The notes below the pieces were generated by a model that saw nothing but the letters and a program-made list of their open reading frames with translations, was not told the origin of the DNA and ran no database searches. DNA of 64,000 nt from Mycobacterium sp. 1554424.7 (GTDB lineage: Bacteria > Actinomycetota > Actinomycetes > Mycobacteriales > Mycobacteriaceae): NCBI RefSeq assembly GCF_001665295.1, contig NZ_LZSE01000104.1, positions 1 through 64,000 of the forward strand. The letters are read 5' to 3'. The translations under genes and the position numbers were made by a program. The stretch's first letter is position 1. Every line of letters begins with the position of its first letter. This document shows, piece after piece, positions 34,806-44,138 of the stretch.

Positions 34806-37154
34806 TCAGTCGCGTGCGAAGGCTGCCGCGAACTCCATCTCCAAGTCCACGTAGGGCTTGCCCGAGAAGTCCATGTTGACCTTTGCGATGCTGCCACCGG
34901 TGAATGCGAACGGCGCCTTGTAGCTGCGCGACACACCTAACCCAGTGTTGCGTCCGACGCTGATAGCCGCGCCGGCTAGACCAAACGTACCCGGCTGCGT
35001 CTTCATGCCTTCCAGTCTGGCGACCACAACGTCGTCGATATACAACGTCGCGATGCCCACCGGCGTGTGGCTGCCTTCGAGGGTGCCGCTGCGCTCATAC
35101 GCGACGCCGAAAAGGTGTTTGCCCCGTGGCACAATGTCGGGCGAGGACAGCTTCTGTTCTTCCTCGCCGAGGAAGTTGTAGACATAGTGCAGTCGCCCGT
35201 CCTGAACGTACAACACATGGCCACCGTGGCCACTGCCTTGTTTGAACAGCACCCCCTGCACCTCGGCGCTATCGACCGTTACTTCGGCCAGTAGGGCGAA
35301 GGACCGGCCAAAAATTTCGACTCCCGCTCCCAGACCGACGTCCGCGGTGCCCGGATAGTACGTGTAGGAATCCCGTTGATCGGCCAAGCGTGGCCGCCAC
35401 CGGGTCAACGTTTCGATGATGTTGAGGTCGGCCAACGGCAGACCGTTGTACTTGTCCGCCTCGGAAAACCACAACGCCTGCATCTCTTCGAGCTTCTCGG
35501 GCCGCTTGACCGCCAGGTCGTGGCATTGGCTGCGATCGGATTCGATGTGGAACAGCTCCCAGCGGTCGTCATCGAAACCCGACCACCCGGCCGGCGACGC
35601 GGCGTGGACGGTGTTGGCGAACCAGCCCTTGTGCCAGATCCCGCGCGTGCCCAGCATCGTGTAGAACTGGGTCTCCTTGCCAGTAGCCGCTGTCGGATCA
35701 TCAAGTACTGCCTTGAAACTCACCCCGTCGAGCGGCTTCTGCGTTACCCCGCGGACGGACTGAGGTGGCGTGATCCCGAGCAGCTCGTACACGGTGGGGG
35801 TGACATCGCAGACGTTTACGTAGCAGTCGCGGATTTCACCACGTGCTGCAATGCCGTTGGGCCAGGAGATAATGGCCGGATCGGCGATCCCACCCTCGTG
35901 GGAGGCGTAGCGCTTGAACAGCTTGTACGGCGTGTTGAATGCCATTGCCCACCCGGTCGGGTAATGGTTGTATGTCTCCGGGCCGCCGAGGGTGTCGTAG
36001 CAACCCATGCTTTCTTCAACGGTGTCGATATAGCCGTTGAAGAACTTCGCCTCGTTGACCGATCCATTCGGGCCGCCTTCACCGCTGGCACCGTTGTCGG
36101 AAATGACGACAATGATCGTGTTCTCCAGCTGATCGGATTCCTCCAGGTAGTCGAGTATCCGCCCGATTTGGGCGTCGGTGTAGCTCTGGAATCCCGCGAA
36201 CACCTCGGCCATCCGGCAAAACAGCTTCTTCTCTTCATCATCCAACGAATCCCACGGCCGCACGGTGTCCTGCCGGGGCCACTGTTCTCCGTGGGACCCC
36301 TTGACATCGAGGTAGGGGTTCACCGGCGAAAGCTCCGTGTCTTCAGGTATTAGGCCAGCGTTCTTTTGGTTTTCAAGCACGATCTCGCGGTAGCGTTCGT
36401 AGCCCATGTCGAAGCGACCGGCGTAGCGGTCAGCCCACTCTTTGAAGACGTGGTGGGGCGCGTGTCCGGCGCCGGGGCAGAAGTACGCGAACCAGGGCTT
36501 GGCCGGTGCGATCACCTTTGCATCGCGAATGAACTCGATAGTCTTGTCGGCGATGTCCTTCGATAGGTGGTAGCCCTCCTCGGGAGTCGCCGGCGGCGCC
36601 ACCGGGTGGTTGTCGTAGACCAGGTCGGGATACCACTGGTCGGTCTCGCCGCCAAGGAAGCCATAGAAACGCTCGAATCCGCGCCCGGTCGGCCAATGCC
36701 GTTTGGTGGACGCGAGATTGGATTCCTCGATGGGTGTCAGGTGCCACTTGCCGATGCAATAGGTGTTCCAGCCACGCTCGGCCAGCACCTCCGAAAGTAG
36801 CGCCGTCTCATAGGGGATCCGGCCGTTGGTGTTTGGAAATCCGTCGGTGAATTCCTCCACGGTTGCCATACCGACGGTGGTGGGGTTACGACCTGTGAGC
36901 AGTGCTGCCCGCGTCGGCGAACACAGCGCGCTGGTGTGGAACTGCGAGAGCCGTACACCCCGTTCGGCGATGCGCGCCATGGCAGGCATCTCGACAAGCC
37001 CGCCAAAGCAATCCCAGGTGCCAATGCCGATGTCGTCCCAGACGACATACAGGACGTTGGGTGCGCCGTCAGGTGCTGTCGGCGCTGCGTAGGGAGTCCA
37101 ATCGGGCTGGGAGTCACGGATGTCCAGCTCGATCTTGCCCTGAAAATCCGCCAC
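34806..37154 (-). CDS. Arylsulfatase, AtsD-like
   Basis: A 782-residue sulfatase, close to the 787 residues remembered for M. tuberculosis AtsD (Rv0663). Metal-binding Asp residues are in VLYVVWDDIGIG. The signature SALCSPTRAALLTGRNP gives the CSPTR motif with Cys78 as the formylglycine site. GKWHL supplies the catalytic Lys and His, and VVISDNGASGEGG further metal ligands. A C-terminal lectin-like domain (about 600-782) reads SGHGGHVLYVQDGRLHYVYN. The decayed formylglycine-generating enzyme follows it on the same strand, suggesting a former two-gene unit. Physiological substrate is unknown. It needs an FGE acting in trans. Confidence 0.92.
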   Translation of the reverse strand: MADFQGKIELDIRDSQPDWTPYAAPTAPDGAPNVLYVVWDDIGIGTWDCFGGLVEMPAMARIAERGVRLSQFHTSALCSPTRAALLTGRNPTTVGMATVEEFTDGFPNTNGRIPYETALLSEVLAERGWNTYCIGKWHLTPIEESNLASTKRHWPTGRGFERFYGFLGGETDQWYPDLVYDNHPVAPPATPEEGYHLSKDIADKTIEFIRDAKVIAPAKPWFAYFCPGAGHAPHHVFKEWADRYAGRFDMGYERYREIVLENQKNAGLIPEDTELSPVNPYLDVKGSHGEQWPRQDTVRPWDSLDDEEKKLFCRMAEVFAGFQSYTDAQIGRILDYLEESDQLENTIIVVISDNGASGEGGPNGSVNEAKFFNGYIDTVEESMGCYDTLGGPETYNHYPTGWAMAFNTPYKLFKRYASHEGGIADPAIISWPNGIAARGEIRDCYVNVCDVTPTVYELLGITPPQSVRGVTQKPLDGVSFKAVLDDPTAATGKETQFYTMLGTRGIWHKGWFANTVHAASPAGWSGFDDDRWELFHIESDRSQCHDLAVKRPEKLEEMQALWFSEADKYNGLPLADLNIIETLTRWRPRLADQRDSYTYYPGTADVGLGAGVEIFGRSFALLAEVTVDSAEVQGVLFKQGSGHGGHVLYVQDGRLHYVYNFLGEEEQKLSSPDIVPRGKHLFGVAYERSGTLEGSHTPVGIATLYIDDVVVARLEGMKTQPGTFGLAGAAISVGRNTGLGVSRSYKAPFAFTGGSIAKVNMDFSGKPYVDLEMEFAAAFARD

Positions 37155-37930
37155 TACCGGCCCTTTCTGTGGTCACCATATCGCCGTGCTCGTCGGTTGC
37201 GGCGAGATTTCAGCCGCTGCGTGCGTACGCTCGAAATTTGTGACGGCGGCGGTGTCTCATTGTCACGCTGCTGCCTGCTGCGACAGCTTTCCGTACGAAG
37301 CATGTCACGCGCGCGGCAAAATGCGCCCTCCTCCAGATGGCCGGTTTGGTGGGGGATAGCCGGTCCACAAGTCGACGGTCGACCGCTTTGGCTTTGACGA
37401 CATTCCCGTACACGTGGTCGCGTCCCGCGCATCCCACCCCGCGAACGAGATCGGCGGCCAAAGGGACGGCGCTCACACTCGATTTGACGCGACACCCGGC
37501 CGGGGCCGTTGGCCGGGCGCTCGACGCGACAACCGCCTCAACCGCCTCAACCGCCGGTTTACAACGGCCCCGACGGGCCCGCACGGCCTCGCGCAACACT
37601 CGGGCACGGCTTCGGTCCTGGCCCGGCGTCGCACCTCGTCGCAGTCCAGTGCGCCAGGGTTCTGGATGCGTCGGCGAGATCTAATCCTGGCAGCAGGTGT
37701 CCGATGGCTTTTGGGCTGGCTGCCGAGTCGCGGCGGACGAAGCTCCCGGTCGAAGACAAGGCGCGGAGCGTGCTGTCGTGCTGGCTGGTGAGATGACTTG
37801 CGCGGAGCCTGCTCGCCGGTATGGGGTCAGTGGCGCTTCGGTGTTCAACGGGTAGCGGTCGTTCATCGCGGTCAGGGCAACAAAGGTCAGCGCAGCGCGA
37901 TCGTCGCATCTGGCGGGACACAATGCTGGG

Positions 37931-37963
37931 ATGGCGGCCGCCCCCTGCGGGGGCGGCCGCCAT
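37931..37963. terminator. Strong GC hairpin, 15-bp perfect stem
   Basis: ATGGCGGCCGCCCCC, loop TGC, GGGGGCGGCCGCCAT. There is no following T-run; mycobacterial I-type terminators look like this, but no gene ends nearby, so a structural or mobile-element role is equally possible. Confidence 0.4.
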
Positions 37964-38104
37964 TGCAACGTCGGACGAGAGACTTAGCGAGTCCCCGTGC
38001 AGCTATGGGCCAGTTCGTCTGCGCCCACGAGAGTTAGCTCGTGCTCAAGCAATGGCTGCACACAAGTCCCGGCCTCCATATACGGTCGCCGCCTCTCGCT
38101 TAGT

Positions 38105-38310
38105 GGTGAACCCGACGCCTAATTAGTATCGTGTTGCGGCGCCGAGGCCTTTCCTCCGATCGGCCCCTGCATCGGTCGAATCAAGTTACGCAATTTGTAG
38201 GAGATTTGACTGCTTGGCCGACATCGTCGCGGGCGCTACGCAAGGCTGCAAGCGGTGAGGCTTTGTGTTACCGGCGCGGGACATCCTCCGCTGGTAGGCG
38301 ACGCAACGCT
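38105..38310 (+). repeat. Dispersed repeat, copy A (diverged)
   Basis: Shares ordered blocks with 40199-40400: GTGAACCCGACGC, CTCCGATCGGCC, TGTAGGAGATT, and GTTACCGGCGCGGGACATCC, with intervening divergence. Neither copy has an open gene. Origin unknown. Confidence 0.7.
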
Positions 38311-38812
38311 TTCATACACCGTCATAAGCGACGGCTGGGGTCGGCGAACGCTTCGCGCGCCGCGTCGTCATGCACCACCGCACCATCAACGACACCAGCC
38401 CGCTTTCGACCACACCCCAAGACCCGATGCGAGGTTGCGGCACCTACCTTCGCCAGCACCCCGCCGGCCACTCACAGCGCAAGTTCCGGACTGCCTATCG
38501 CGACGCCCAAGACAGCTAGCTGCTGTCAATCATGGGAAGACCCAACGCCTTTGCGCGATCAAGGACCACCCGTGCCGCGGCGACGCCGTCAACGCCACAG
38601 AACCTCCTTCGCCGCGCCACTGGCGGCACCGCTCTTGCGCCCACCAGACGGTAGGCAGTGGGGGTGCGTTGGACTCCATCACCGACCGGGCGCGCGACCA
38701 AGATTGTCTCGATCCTCGATGAGCACGATGACCGCCGATATTCGTCCCCGGGCACCAAAGCCCGGCCCGTTACGCCGCCACCGGCGTTCAACATGAAGAT
38801 GCTCTCCACCGA

Positions 38813-39601
38813 TTACGTGCTGGCGCCTGCCGGGCTGAGCCTCGCGTCTGGTGGCTTGTGTAGCCATGCCGTGGAGACGGCGGACCAGTCTCCCACGCTC
38901 GCATAGGGCCCGGATCGACTATGCGCGTGGCCCGACCCGTCGGTCGTGGTGAATGGGGTTGTCGAAATCGTGGGGTGGGCCAGCAGCAGACCCGTGGGTG
39001 ATAGGTGGATCGCATCCCAGGATTGGGCGATTGCCGGCCAGTTTGGGTATTTGCACGAGTGCGCTGTGATGGTGTTCGCGTCGATCAAGTGCATCCAGTC
39101 GCGGGCTGAATCCACCCGCGCGACGCGCACACGTGTCACGTCGAAGTGAACTTCCCAGCGGGGGCTGCCCTGCTTCAAGTTTTCCCCGCACAAGGTCCAT
39201 GAATCGTCGGCTTCGTCAACCGGGCTCGAGGTCCAGAACGCTCCATTGGGCAAGGCGCTCAATGGATCTCGATTGTCGATGGTGGGTTCGTGCAGCTCCG
39301 TAACGGTTCCTTGATGAATTTGCGGAGAGCCGAATGTGGACAGTTTCGCCAGGGCCGCCAGTCCCGCGATGTCGAACTCGCGGACAACCGGTTCGGTGAC
39401 ATCCAGATACAAGGCCTCTGCACACCCGCCCCAGTAGAGATAGCTGGTGGCCCCGATGGTCGCGGCACGGATCAAATCCTTCCGTGACATCCCGGCGACG
39501 AACGCCGTGGGTGATAGTTCGCTGAAGCGGTGGAAGAATCGCAGGTGGTCAATGAACAAGCGGCCCGCGAATGTGTCGAGTAGCGATTCTCGGTGGCTCA
39601 T
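38813..39601 (-). CDS. Hypothetical protein, coupled to a secreted protein
   Basis: A 262-residue protein; the ATG at 39601 is chosen because the stop of the upstream gene lies one base before it. The open frame from 39715 overlaps the upstream gene. Visible features: a helical N-terminus (HLRFFHRFSELSPTAF), MSRKDLIRAATIGATSYLYW, then ALPNGAFWTSSPVDEADDSW, and a segment DWMHLID followed by PNWPAIAQSWDAIHLSPTGL. The last two elements recall a pattern seen in actinobacterial proteins of unknown function. No catalytic residues can be assigned. The family is not recognised; no membrane helix is evident. Confidence 0.65.
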   Translation of the reverse strand: MSHRESLLDTFAGRLFIDHLRFFHRFSELSPTAFVAGMSRKDLIRAATIGATSYLYWGGCAEALYLDVTEPVVREFDIAGLAALAKLSTFGSPQIHQGTVTELHEPTIDNRDPLSALPNGAFWTSSPVDEADDSWTLCGENLKQGSPRWEVHFDVTRVRVARVDSARDWMHLIDANTITAHSCKYPNWPAIAQSWDAIHLSPTGLLLAHPTISTTPFTTTDGSGHAHSRSGPYASVGDWSAVSTAWLHKPPDARLSPAGAST

Positions 39602-39602
39602 G

Positions 39603-40055
39603 TCAGCAGGTGATGGGTACGGCCGCGCTCTTATCTCCAATAGCCCCGGCCGGGGGGATTGCTCGGGGCGGAAAGACGATCCATGCGTCGGCGGCGCCGT
39701 AGTAGGTCCCGGCAAGACACGGTATCGCTGCTCGGCCGTATGTTCCCACGATGGGGCCTGAGCTATTGACCGGAATGTCCCGCAGAGGTGGGTTCCTGTT
39801 CCACAGGGTCACCACCATGCCCGTCGGAAGGCATGATGCTTTTGCCTCAACATTTATGGTTCCCGGTTCGTGTGTTGAATTGTGGGCATTATCAACCTTT
39901 ATTGAACAGTGATACTTAGTCGCGCCGGCCGCTGACTGCACGTCAGATGGGCCACTCGTGCCGGTCGCGGGGCTGGGAGGAGCGGCGCCGGGATCTGCCG
40001 GTGCTATCCGGGCAGACCATAAGACAGCTATTGCCACCATCCCCACCGAATGCAA
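39603..40055 (-). CDS. Small exported protein of unknown function
   Basis: About 150 residues from a TTG start, or 145 from an internal ATG at 40040 (MVAIAVLWSARIAPADPGAA), which reads as a short signal peptide. The mature part has four cysteines (YHCSIKVDN, ASCLPTGMVV, AIPCLAGTYY and the terminal PITC), typical of a small disulfide-bonded exported protein. The stop is followed one base later by the start of the 262-residue gene, so they form an operon. Not recognised as a named family. Confidence 0.65.
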   Translation of the reverse strand: MHSVGMVAIAVLWSARIAPADPGAAPPSPATGTSGPSDVQSAAGATKYHCSIKVDNAHNSTHEPGTINVEAKASCLPTGMVVTLWNRNPPLRDIPVNSSGPIVGTYGRAAIPCLAGTYYGAADAWIVFPPRAIPPAGAIGDKSAAVPITC

Positions 40056-40729
40056 TCGGCTTGACTAGCCCTAAGATTCGCATACGAGAGCCTCCCCATC
40101 CACTCATTCCAGGCAATATGTTCGCGGCCGTGACGTGACCTGCCTGGGGCAGATATTTCCGACCGCTACCCGACGGTCGCGTCGTCGCGGTCGCCGGTGA
40201 ACCCGACGCTTAATCAGATCTCGTTGCGGGGTCTGGGTCTGCCCTCCGATCGGCCGATGCAGCGGTCGAAACACGTTCCGCCGTTGTAGGAGATTCGCTT
40301 ATCGGCCGAGGTGGTTGCCGAGCTATCCAAACGGGACGCGGTTGGGGCTTTGCGTTACCGGCGCGGGACATCCGCCGCTGAGCGTAAGCGGTGCAACGCT
40401 TTCGCTGCGGGCCGCGCGCCGCGCACCGATGCGCTGCGCGGCGCGGTATCTGCTCTCGGGTTATGTGGCGCGCGATCGAACTTCAACCGTTCATCAACGA
40501 AACCGTTACAGCACATACGAAGTGGTCAGTCCAGTCAGTGCGGGAGATCAAGCGTGCATGCTCGCGGCCATGACCGCACGTCGCACGCAACGGCGACGCT
40601 CCGCGCCGCGTCGATCGTCGTTGACCTTCGCAATGTTTCGACGGCATCCGCCCCGCTCCAACAGATTGCGCAGCGCCCGATACGGCGCCGACTGCCGCTG
40701 GTCGACACAGCACAGACGGTCGGTGCGTG
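40056..40729. other. Gene-free region, about 670 bp
   Basis: Holds the second copy of the dispersed repeat (about 40199-40400). The plus-strand frames crossing it run antisense into the MFS gene and are not credible. Confidence 0.45.
40199..40400 (+). repeat. Dispersed repeat, copy B (diverged)
   Basis: Counterpart of 38105-38310 in the same orientation, about 2.1 kb away. The two copies bracket the 38813-40055 two-gene operon. Confidence 0.7.
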
Positions 40730-42001
40730 TCAGCGAGGCGCGATCACTCGAGCTAGCGGCAAGCACAGCGCGACGCCAATGGCGCCGACCGCCGCGGTCG
40801 TCGCTCCCACCAGCTGCGTGCCGCCGCTGATGAGGCTGGCCGAACCGAGCACGGGGGCCACGACCGCGGCGACCGCCAGCGCCGACCCCCACAGTCCGTG
40901 GTATCGCCCAAGCTGCGCGGGCGGAGCGATGCGGTGCAGGATGTCGGCGGCAACGACAAACCACGCAATCACGGCTGGAGCAATCGCCGCCACCGCCACA
41001 CTGAAGCTCACCGTGTTACGCGCGAACGCTGCCGCTGCCATGCTGACCAGCGCCCATCCCGCCGCGGCGGCCATGATGTCAAGCCTGGCGCGAACCGCAA
41101 CCCGCCTGCTCAACCACGGTGTGATCAGCGGGGTAAGCGCAGTGATGGCAACCGCATCGACCACCAGCACCAGGCTGTAGGCACTTGCGCTCATGCCGTG
41201 AGCCGTCATCAGCAGCGGTATCACGGCATACAAGCCGATCACCGTCGTCAAGGTCGCCACGCTGGAGAAAAACAGCAACACCAGCCGAATATCACGCAGT
41301 GCCTGGCGGTAACTCGCCTTGGATGACGTCATGCGCTGAACGCGGTCGCGCGGTAGGCACCAGACTCCGATCGCCGCGACCACCGCGCAGGCGATGGAAT
41401 TGATCACGAAAAGCCCAGGCGTGCCTATCAAATCGGCAAGCATCGCCCCGACTCCGCCCGCGATGCCGGCGCCTACATTCACCACGATCGCGAAGCGCCA
41501 TGCGTCCACCCTTGCCCGAATTTCGGGTTCCGGCAGCAATGCCGTGACGATAGCCCCGGTCACCGGACGAAGCGCGTCAAAAACAGCGCCGGCGAGCGCA
41601 GCCCCAATCAGCAAGGTCGAGAACGTCTCAGCCCCAGCCAACGCCATGAGAACGACCGTAGATAGCCCCATGGTCACCACCAACGTCGACCGGCATCCGA
41701 CACGGTCAACCAGCCCGCCGCAGACAAGCTGCCCCACAACCCAACCCACTCCGAACGCCGCCAGAACGAGGCTGACCGCGTGCGCGCCGTGGCCACGCCC
41801 GGCGACATGGAACGCCATGAAGGGATAGGCGAATCCGGCCGAGCGCACCAACAAATTGGCGCCAAGGAGAATCCAGATCACCGCTGGAACGCGGGCGCGT
41901 GTGGGCTTCGCACCGGTCGCGGCCGGCGACGTGCCCACAGTGCTGCCCTGGTCATCGCCGGGCACGGGCCCGTCGTCGATCAGGGAAGCTGCCATCGTCA
42001 T
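40730..42001 (-). CDS. MFS transporter
   Basis: A 423-residue major facilitator protein with 12 predicted helices after a ~35-residue cytosolic N-terminus. The conserved motif A-like loop is GQLVCGGLVDRVGCRS between helices 2 and 3, and the central loop is RDRVQRMTSSKASYRQALRD. The wording resembles MdtH/YceL-type drug or metabolite exporters. It is transcribed away from a small gene plus ATP-grasp ligase operon (42459-43960). In loci such as bacilysin, an ATP-grasp ligase is paired with an MFS exporter of the dipeptide product, so export of that product is a reasonable inference. Confidence 0.88.
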   Translation of the reverse strand: MTMAASLIDDGPVPGDDQGSTVGTSPAATGAKPTRARVPAVIWILLGANLLVRSAGFAYPFMAFHVAGRGHGAHAVSLVLAAFGVGWVVGQLVCGGLVDRVGCRSTLVVTMGLSTVVLMALAGAETFSTLLIGAALAGAVFDALRPVTGAIVTALLPEPEIRARVDAWRFAIVVNVGAGIAGGVGAMLADLIGTPGLFVINSIACAVVAAIGVWCLPRDRVQRMTSSKASYRQALRDIRLVLLFFSSVATLTTVIGLYAVIPLLMTAHGMSASAYSLVLVVDAVAITALTPLITPWLSRRVAVRARLDIMAAAAGWALVSMAAAAFARNTVSFSVAVAAIAPAVIAWFVVAADILHRIAPPAQLGRYHGLWGSALAVAAVVAPVLGSASLISGGTQLVGATTAAVGAIGVALCLPLARVIAPR

Positions 42002-42458
42002 AACAGGCAGGCTACGACGGGTAGCCCGGAGCGGAAATCCTCCGATCCGGTCCTAATCCCCTTGAATCCGTGTCCCACCATCGGGGGACACGTGGCGAGC
42101 GTTATCGGTCCATCACCGAGGGCACGCTGCATCCTCACAAGTGCCAAGTCGCGCCAGCGCCAAACAGCTACAGCCACCTGGGAAATAACGGATAGATCCT
42201 CGCGCACGCAGGAGAGTGATGCGCGGCCCGAAGCACCTAGAACTGCGGTACAGCGGACGCGGCCATGCACACCGGTCGGGCGTTATGAGGAAAGCGATTC
42301 CCCCTGAGGACCGTCCGATCGTCGGATCCATAGCAAGGCAAAAACGACCTACCATTTGCGATGTGGCACAAGAACCGTCCACCACAGTCCGCCCAGCGAC
42401 GCGGTACCAAGTGGGTCATGCCTGCAGCCATCAGGAGTACGGCACGGAAGGTATGGAC
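42002..42458. other. Divergent promoter region, 457 bp
   Basis: Lies between the MFS gene and the plus-strand operon. No clear operator palindrome was found. Confidence 0.4.
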
Positions 42459-42629
42459 ATGAAAGTCGAACGCGCGGCACAGATTCTGTATGCCGAATCA
42501 GCGTCCCGACCGTATGCGGCTCCATGGAGGACGGCAAACCCCAATACGCGCCAATGCTTTCGCAGGATGGCCACGCGGCTATTGAATGACATGTCATCAG
42601 GGCATCGAATATGGGCGGTGCAGGCGTGA
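42459..42629 (+). CDS. Small protein coupled to the ATP-grasp ligase
   Basis: A 56-residue frame, MKVERAAQILYAESASRPYA to SSGHRIWAVQA, with ACGGAAGG upstream of the ATG. Its stop overlaps a GTG start of the ATP-grasp gene as GTGA, the usual sign of two coupled genes. Helical and basic; the wording (ERAAQILYAE... NTRQCFRRMATRLLND) resembles small helical proteins of phages and actinobacteria. Function unknown. Confidence 0.55.
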   Translation: MKVERAAQILYAESASRPYAAPWRTANPNTRQCFRRMATRLLNDMSSGHRIWAVQA

Positions 42630-43960
42630 ATCAGACAGCGAGCGATCTGGGCCACCGACCCCGCGATGGAGGTTGTCTCATCGACGACCCGCCGCGATCG
42701 AGTCAGCGTAGCGTGCTGGTGGTTGATCCCGTCAGTTCAGGACAGTTATACCCGGCGGCATTGGGAAGATTCGGACTGCCGACCATTCTGGTGGACACGC
42801 CTGGCGCACTGGCGGTGGGCCGTCATGCCCCCACACCTGGTGCGGTCGACTTCGAGACCGACTTTTCGGGCGATGTACGGCGGCTTGGCGACTACTGCGT
42901 GCGCCGCGACGTCGGATATGTTGTGGCGGGATGCGAGTCCTCGATCGAACTGTGCGAACAGCTACGAAGTTTGCTGCCATGGTGCCCGCAAAACGCGCCG
43001 GAGAAGCCGTCCCGACGGTGGGACAAATTTGACATGATGCGCGCTCTCGCCGAGGCAGGGGTTCCGCATCTGCAGACAAGACAGATCGTGGACTTAGACG
43101 ACTTAGACAGTCAGCTCGGAAGCTTGACAGAAGAATCGCAATGCATTGTCAAGCCGTCGCGTGGTTCGGGGTCTGTGGACGTTGAAATGGTCGCCAACCG
43201 CGCTGCCGCACGCAACGCTGTTGCAACGATGCTGGCTCACCCCGGATTCTTCGGTGGTCCAGTGGCGGCCCTACTGCAAGAGTATTACCCAGGCGACGAG
43301 TACGTCGTCGACACGTTTTCGCACGCAGGCACACACGACGTGATTTCTGCATGCGTATACGAAAAAACTCTTTCTGCTGGGGTATTCGTTTACCAACGAT
43401 CAGTATGGATAGGTCCCGACCATCAGCACTTCTCGTCGCTCGTCGACTACAGCCGTCGGGTCCTCGACGCATTGGGCGTCAAAAACGGCCCCACCCACCT
43501 AGAGATCATCATGGGCAGCTGCGGCCCACGGCTCGTTGACTTTGGCGCCCGCGCGGCTGGGGCAGGTATTCCGTCGATGACGTTCCACCTGACCGGCAAC
43601 TCCCAGATTCATGCGGAGAGCGCCTACGCAAATTCGGTGTGTAACCGCGGCGACGGCAGCGGCTACGCGGGGTCGGGTGGATACTCCCTTAACACGCAGG
43701 GCGCCATCGTTTTTTTCAACATCGAGCGCGCCGGCAGCAGCGTCGCCGCCGATCCCGATTCCGAGCTGCGTCGCATTGAGGGCGTGATTGACACCACGAT
43801 CAAAATTGAACGCGGACGCTCATACCCGGCTACACGGTCACTTATCGATTCGCTCCAACTCGGCTCGGCGTTCGTCGTCGCCGAAACCGCAACGGCGGTA
43901 GATCAGATCTGTTCACGCGTGCGCCAGACCGTCAGGAGCTGGTTCTTTCCCAATGACTAG
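42626..43960 (+). CDS. ATP-grasp ligase
   Basis: About 444 residues from the coupled GTG at 42626; an ATG at 42611 is possible. The ATP-grasp fold is supported by RRWDKFDMMRALAEAGVPHL (central domain), QCIVKPSRGSGSVDVEMVAN with the nucleotide-binding Lys, ALLQEYYPGDEYVVDTFSHA, and the metal/ATP site NGPTHLEIIMGSCGPRLVDF then GARAAGAG. Proteins of this layout include L-amino-acid ligases (BacD-type), which join amino acids through acyl phosphates. The opposing MFS exporter fits a small-molecule or dipeptide product. The substrate is inference only. Confidence 0.88.
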   Translation: MNQTASDLGHRPRDGGCLIDDPPRSSQRSVLVVDPVSSGQLYPAALGRFGLPTILVDTPGALAVGRHAPTPGAVDFETDFSGDVRRLGDYCVRRDVGYVVAGCESSIELCEQLRSLLPWCPQNAPEKPSRRWDKFDMMRALAEAGVPHLQTRQIVDLDDLDSQLGSLTEESQCIVKPSRGSGSVDVEMVANRAAARNAVATMLAHPGFFGGPVAALLQEYYPGDEYVVDTFSHAGTHDVISACVYEKTLSAGVFVYQRSVWIGPDHQHFSSLVDYSRRVLDALGVKNGPTHLEIIMGSCGPRLVDFGARAAGAGIPSMTFHLTGNSQIHAESAYANSVCNRGDGSGYAGSGGYSLNTQGAIVFFNIERAGSSVAADPDSELRRIEGVIDTTIKIERGRSYPATRSLIDSLQLGSAFVVAETATAVDQICSRVRQTVRSWFFPND

Positions 43961-44138
43961 CGCCGTCGGACACCGCGGGGCGACCTGAGCCCATCCGGCG
44001 AGATTTCTGAGCGCGGACGGCCACCCGCATCCACCGCGTGCCACGGAGCCAATGGGCCTCGTCGCTATTCGCAGGGCAGCTACGCGCACTACTACAAGCT
44101 CCAATGTCGTGCGACCGGTCAGCGCGGCGCGGGGTCGA

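Larger units (their letters stand above)
37155..38812. other. Gene-free region, 1.66 kb
   Basis: Contains a 15-bp perfect hairpin (37931-37963) and a copy of a dispersed repeat (about 38105-38310), listed separately. A short direct repeat of CAACCGCCT occurs near 37540. No frame looks like a functional gene. Confidence 0.45.

Noticed and set aside
35376-36353. 325-codon plus-strand frame
   Set aside because: Antisense shadow of the AtsD-like sulfatase, which has complete motifs.
38131-38796. 221-codon plus-strand frame over repeat copy A
   Set aside because: Arg/Pro-rich with no RBS or family motif; the similarity between repeat copies does not preserve a reading frame.
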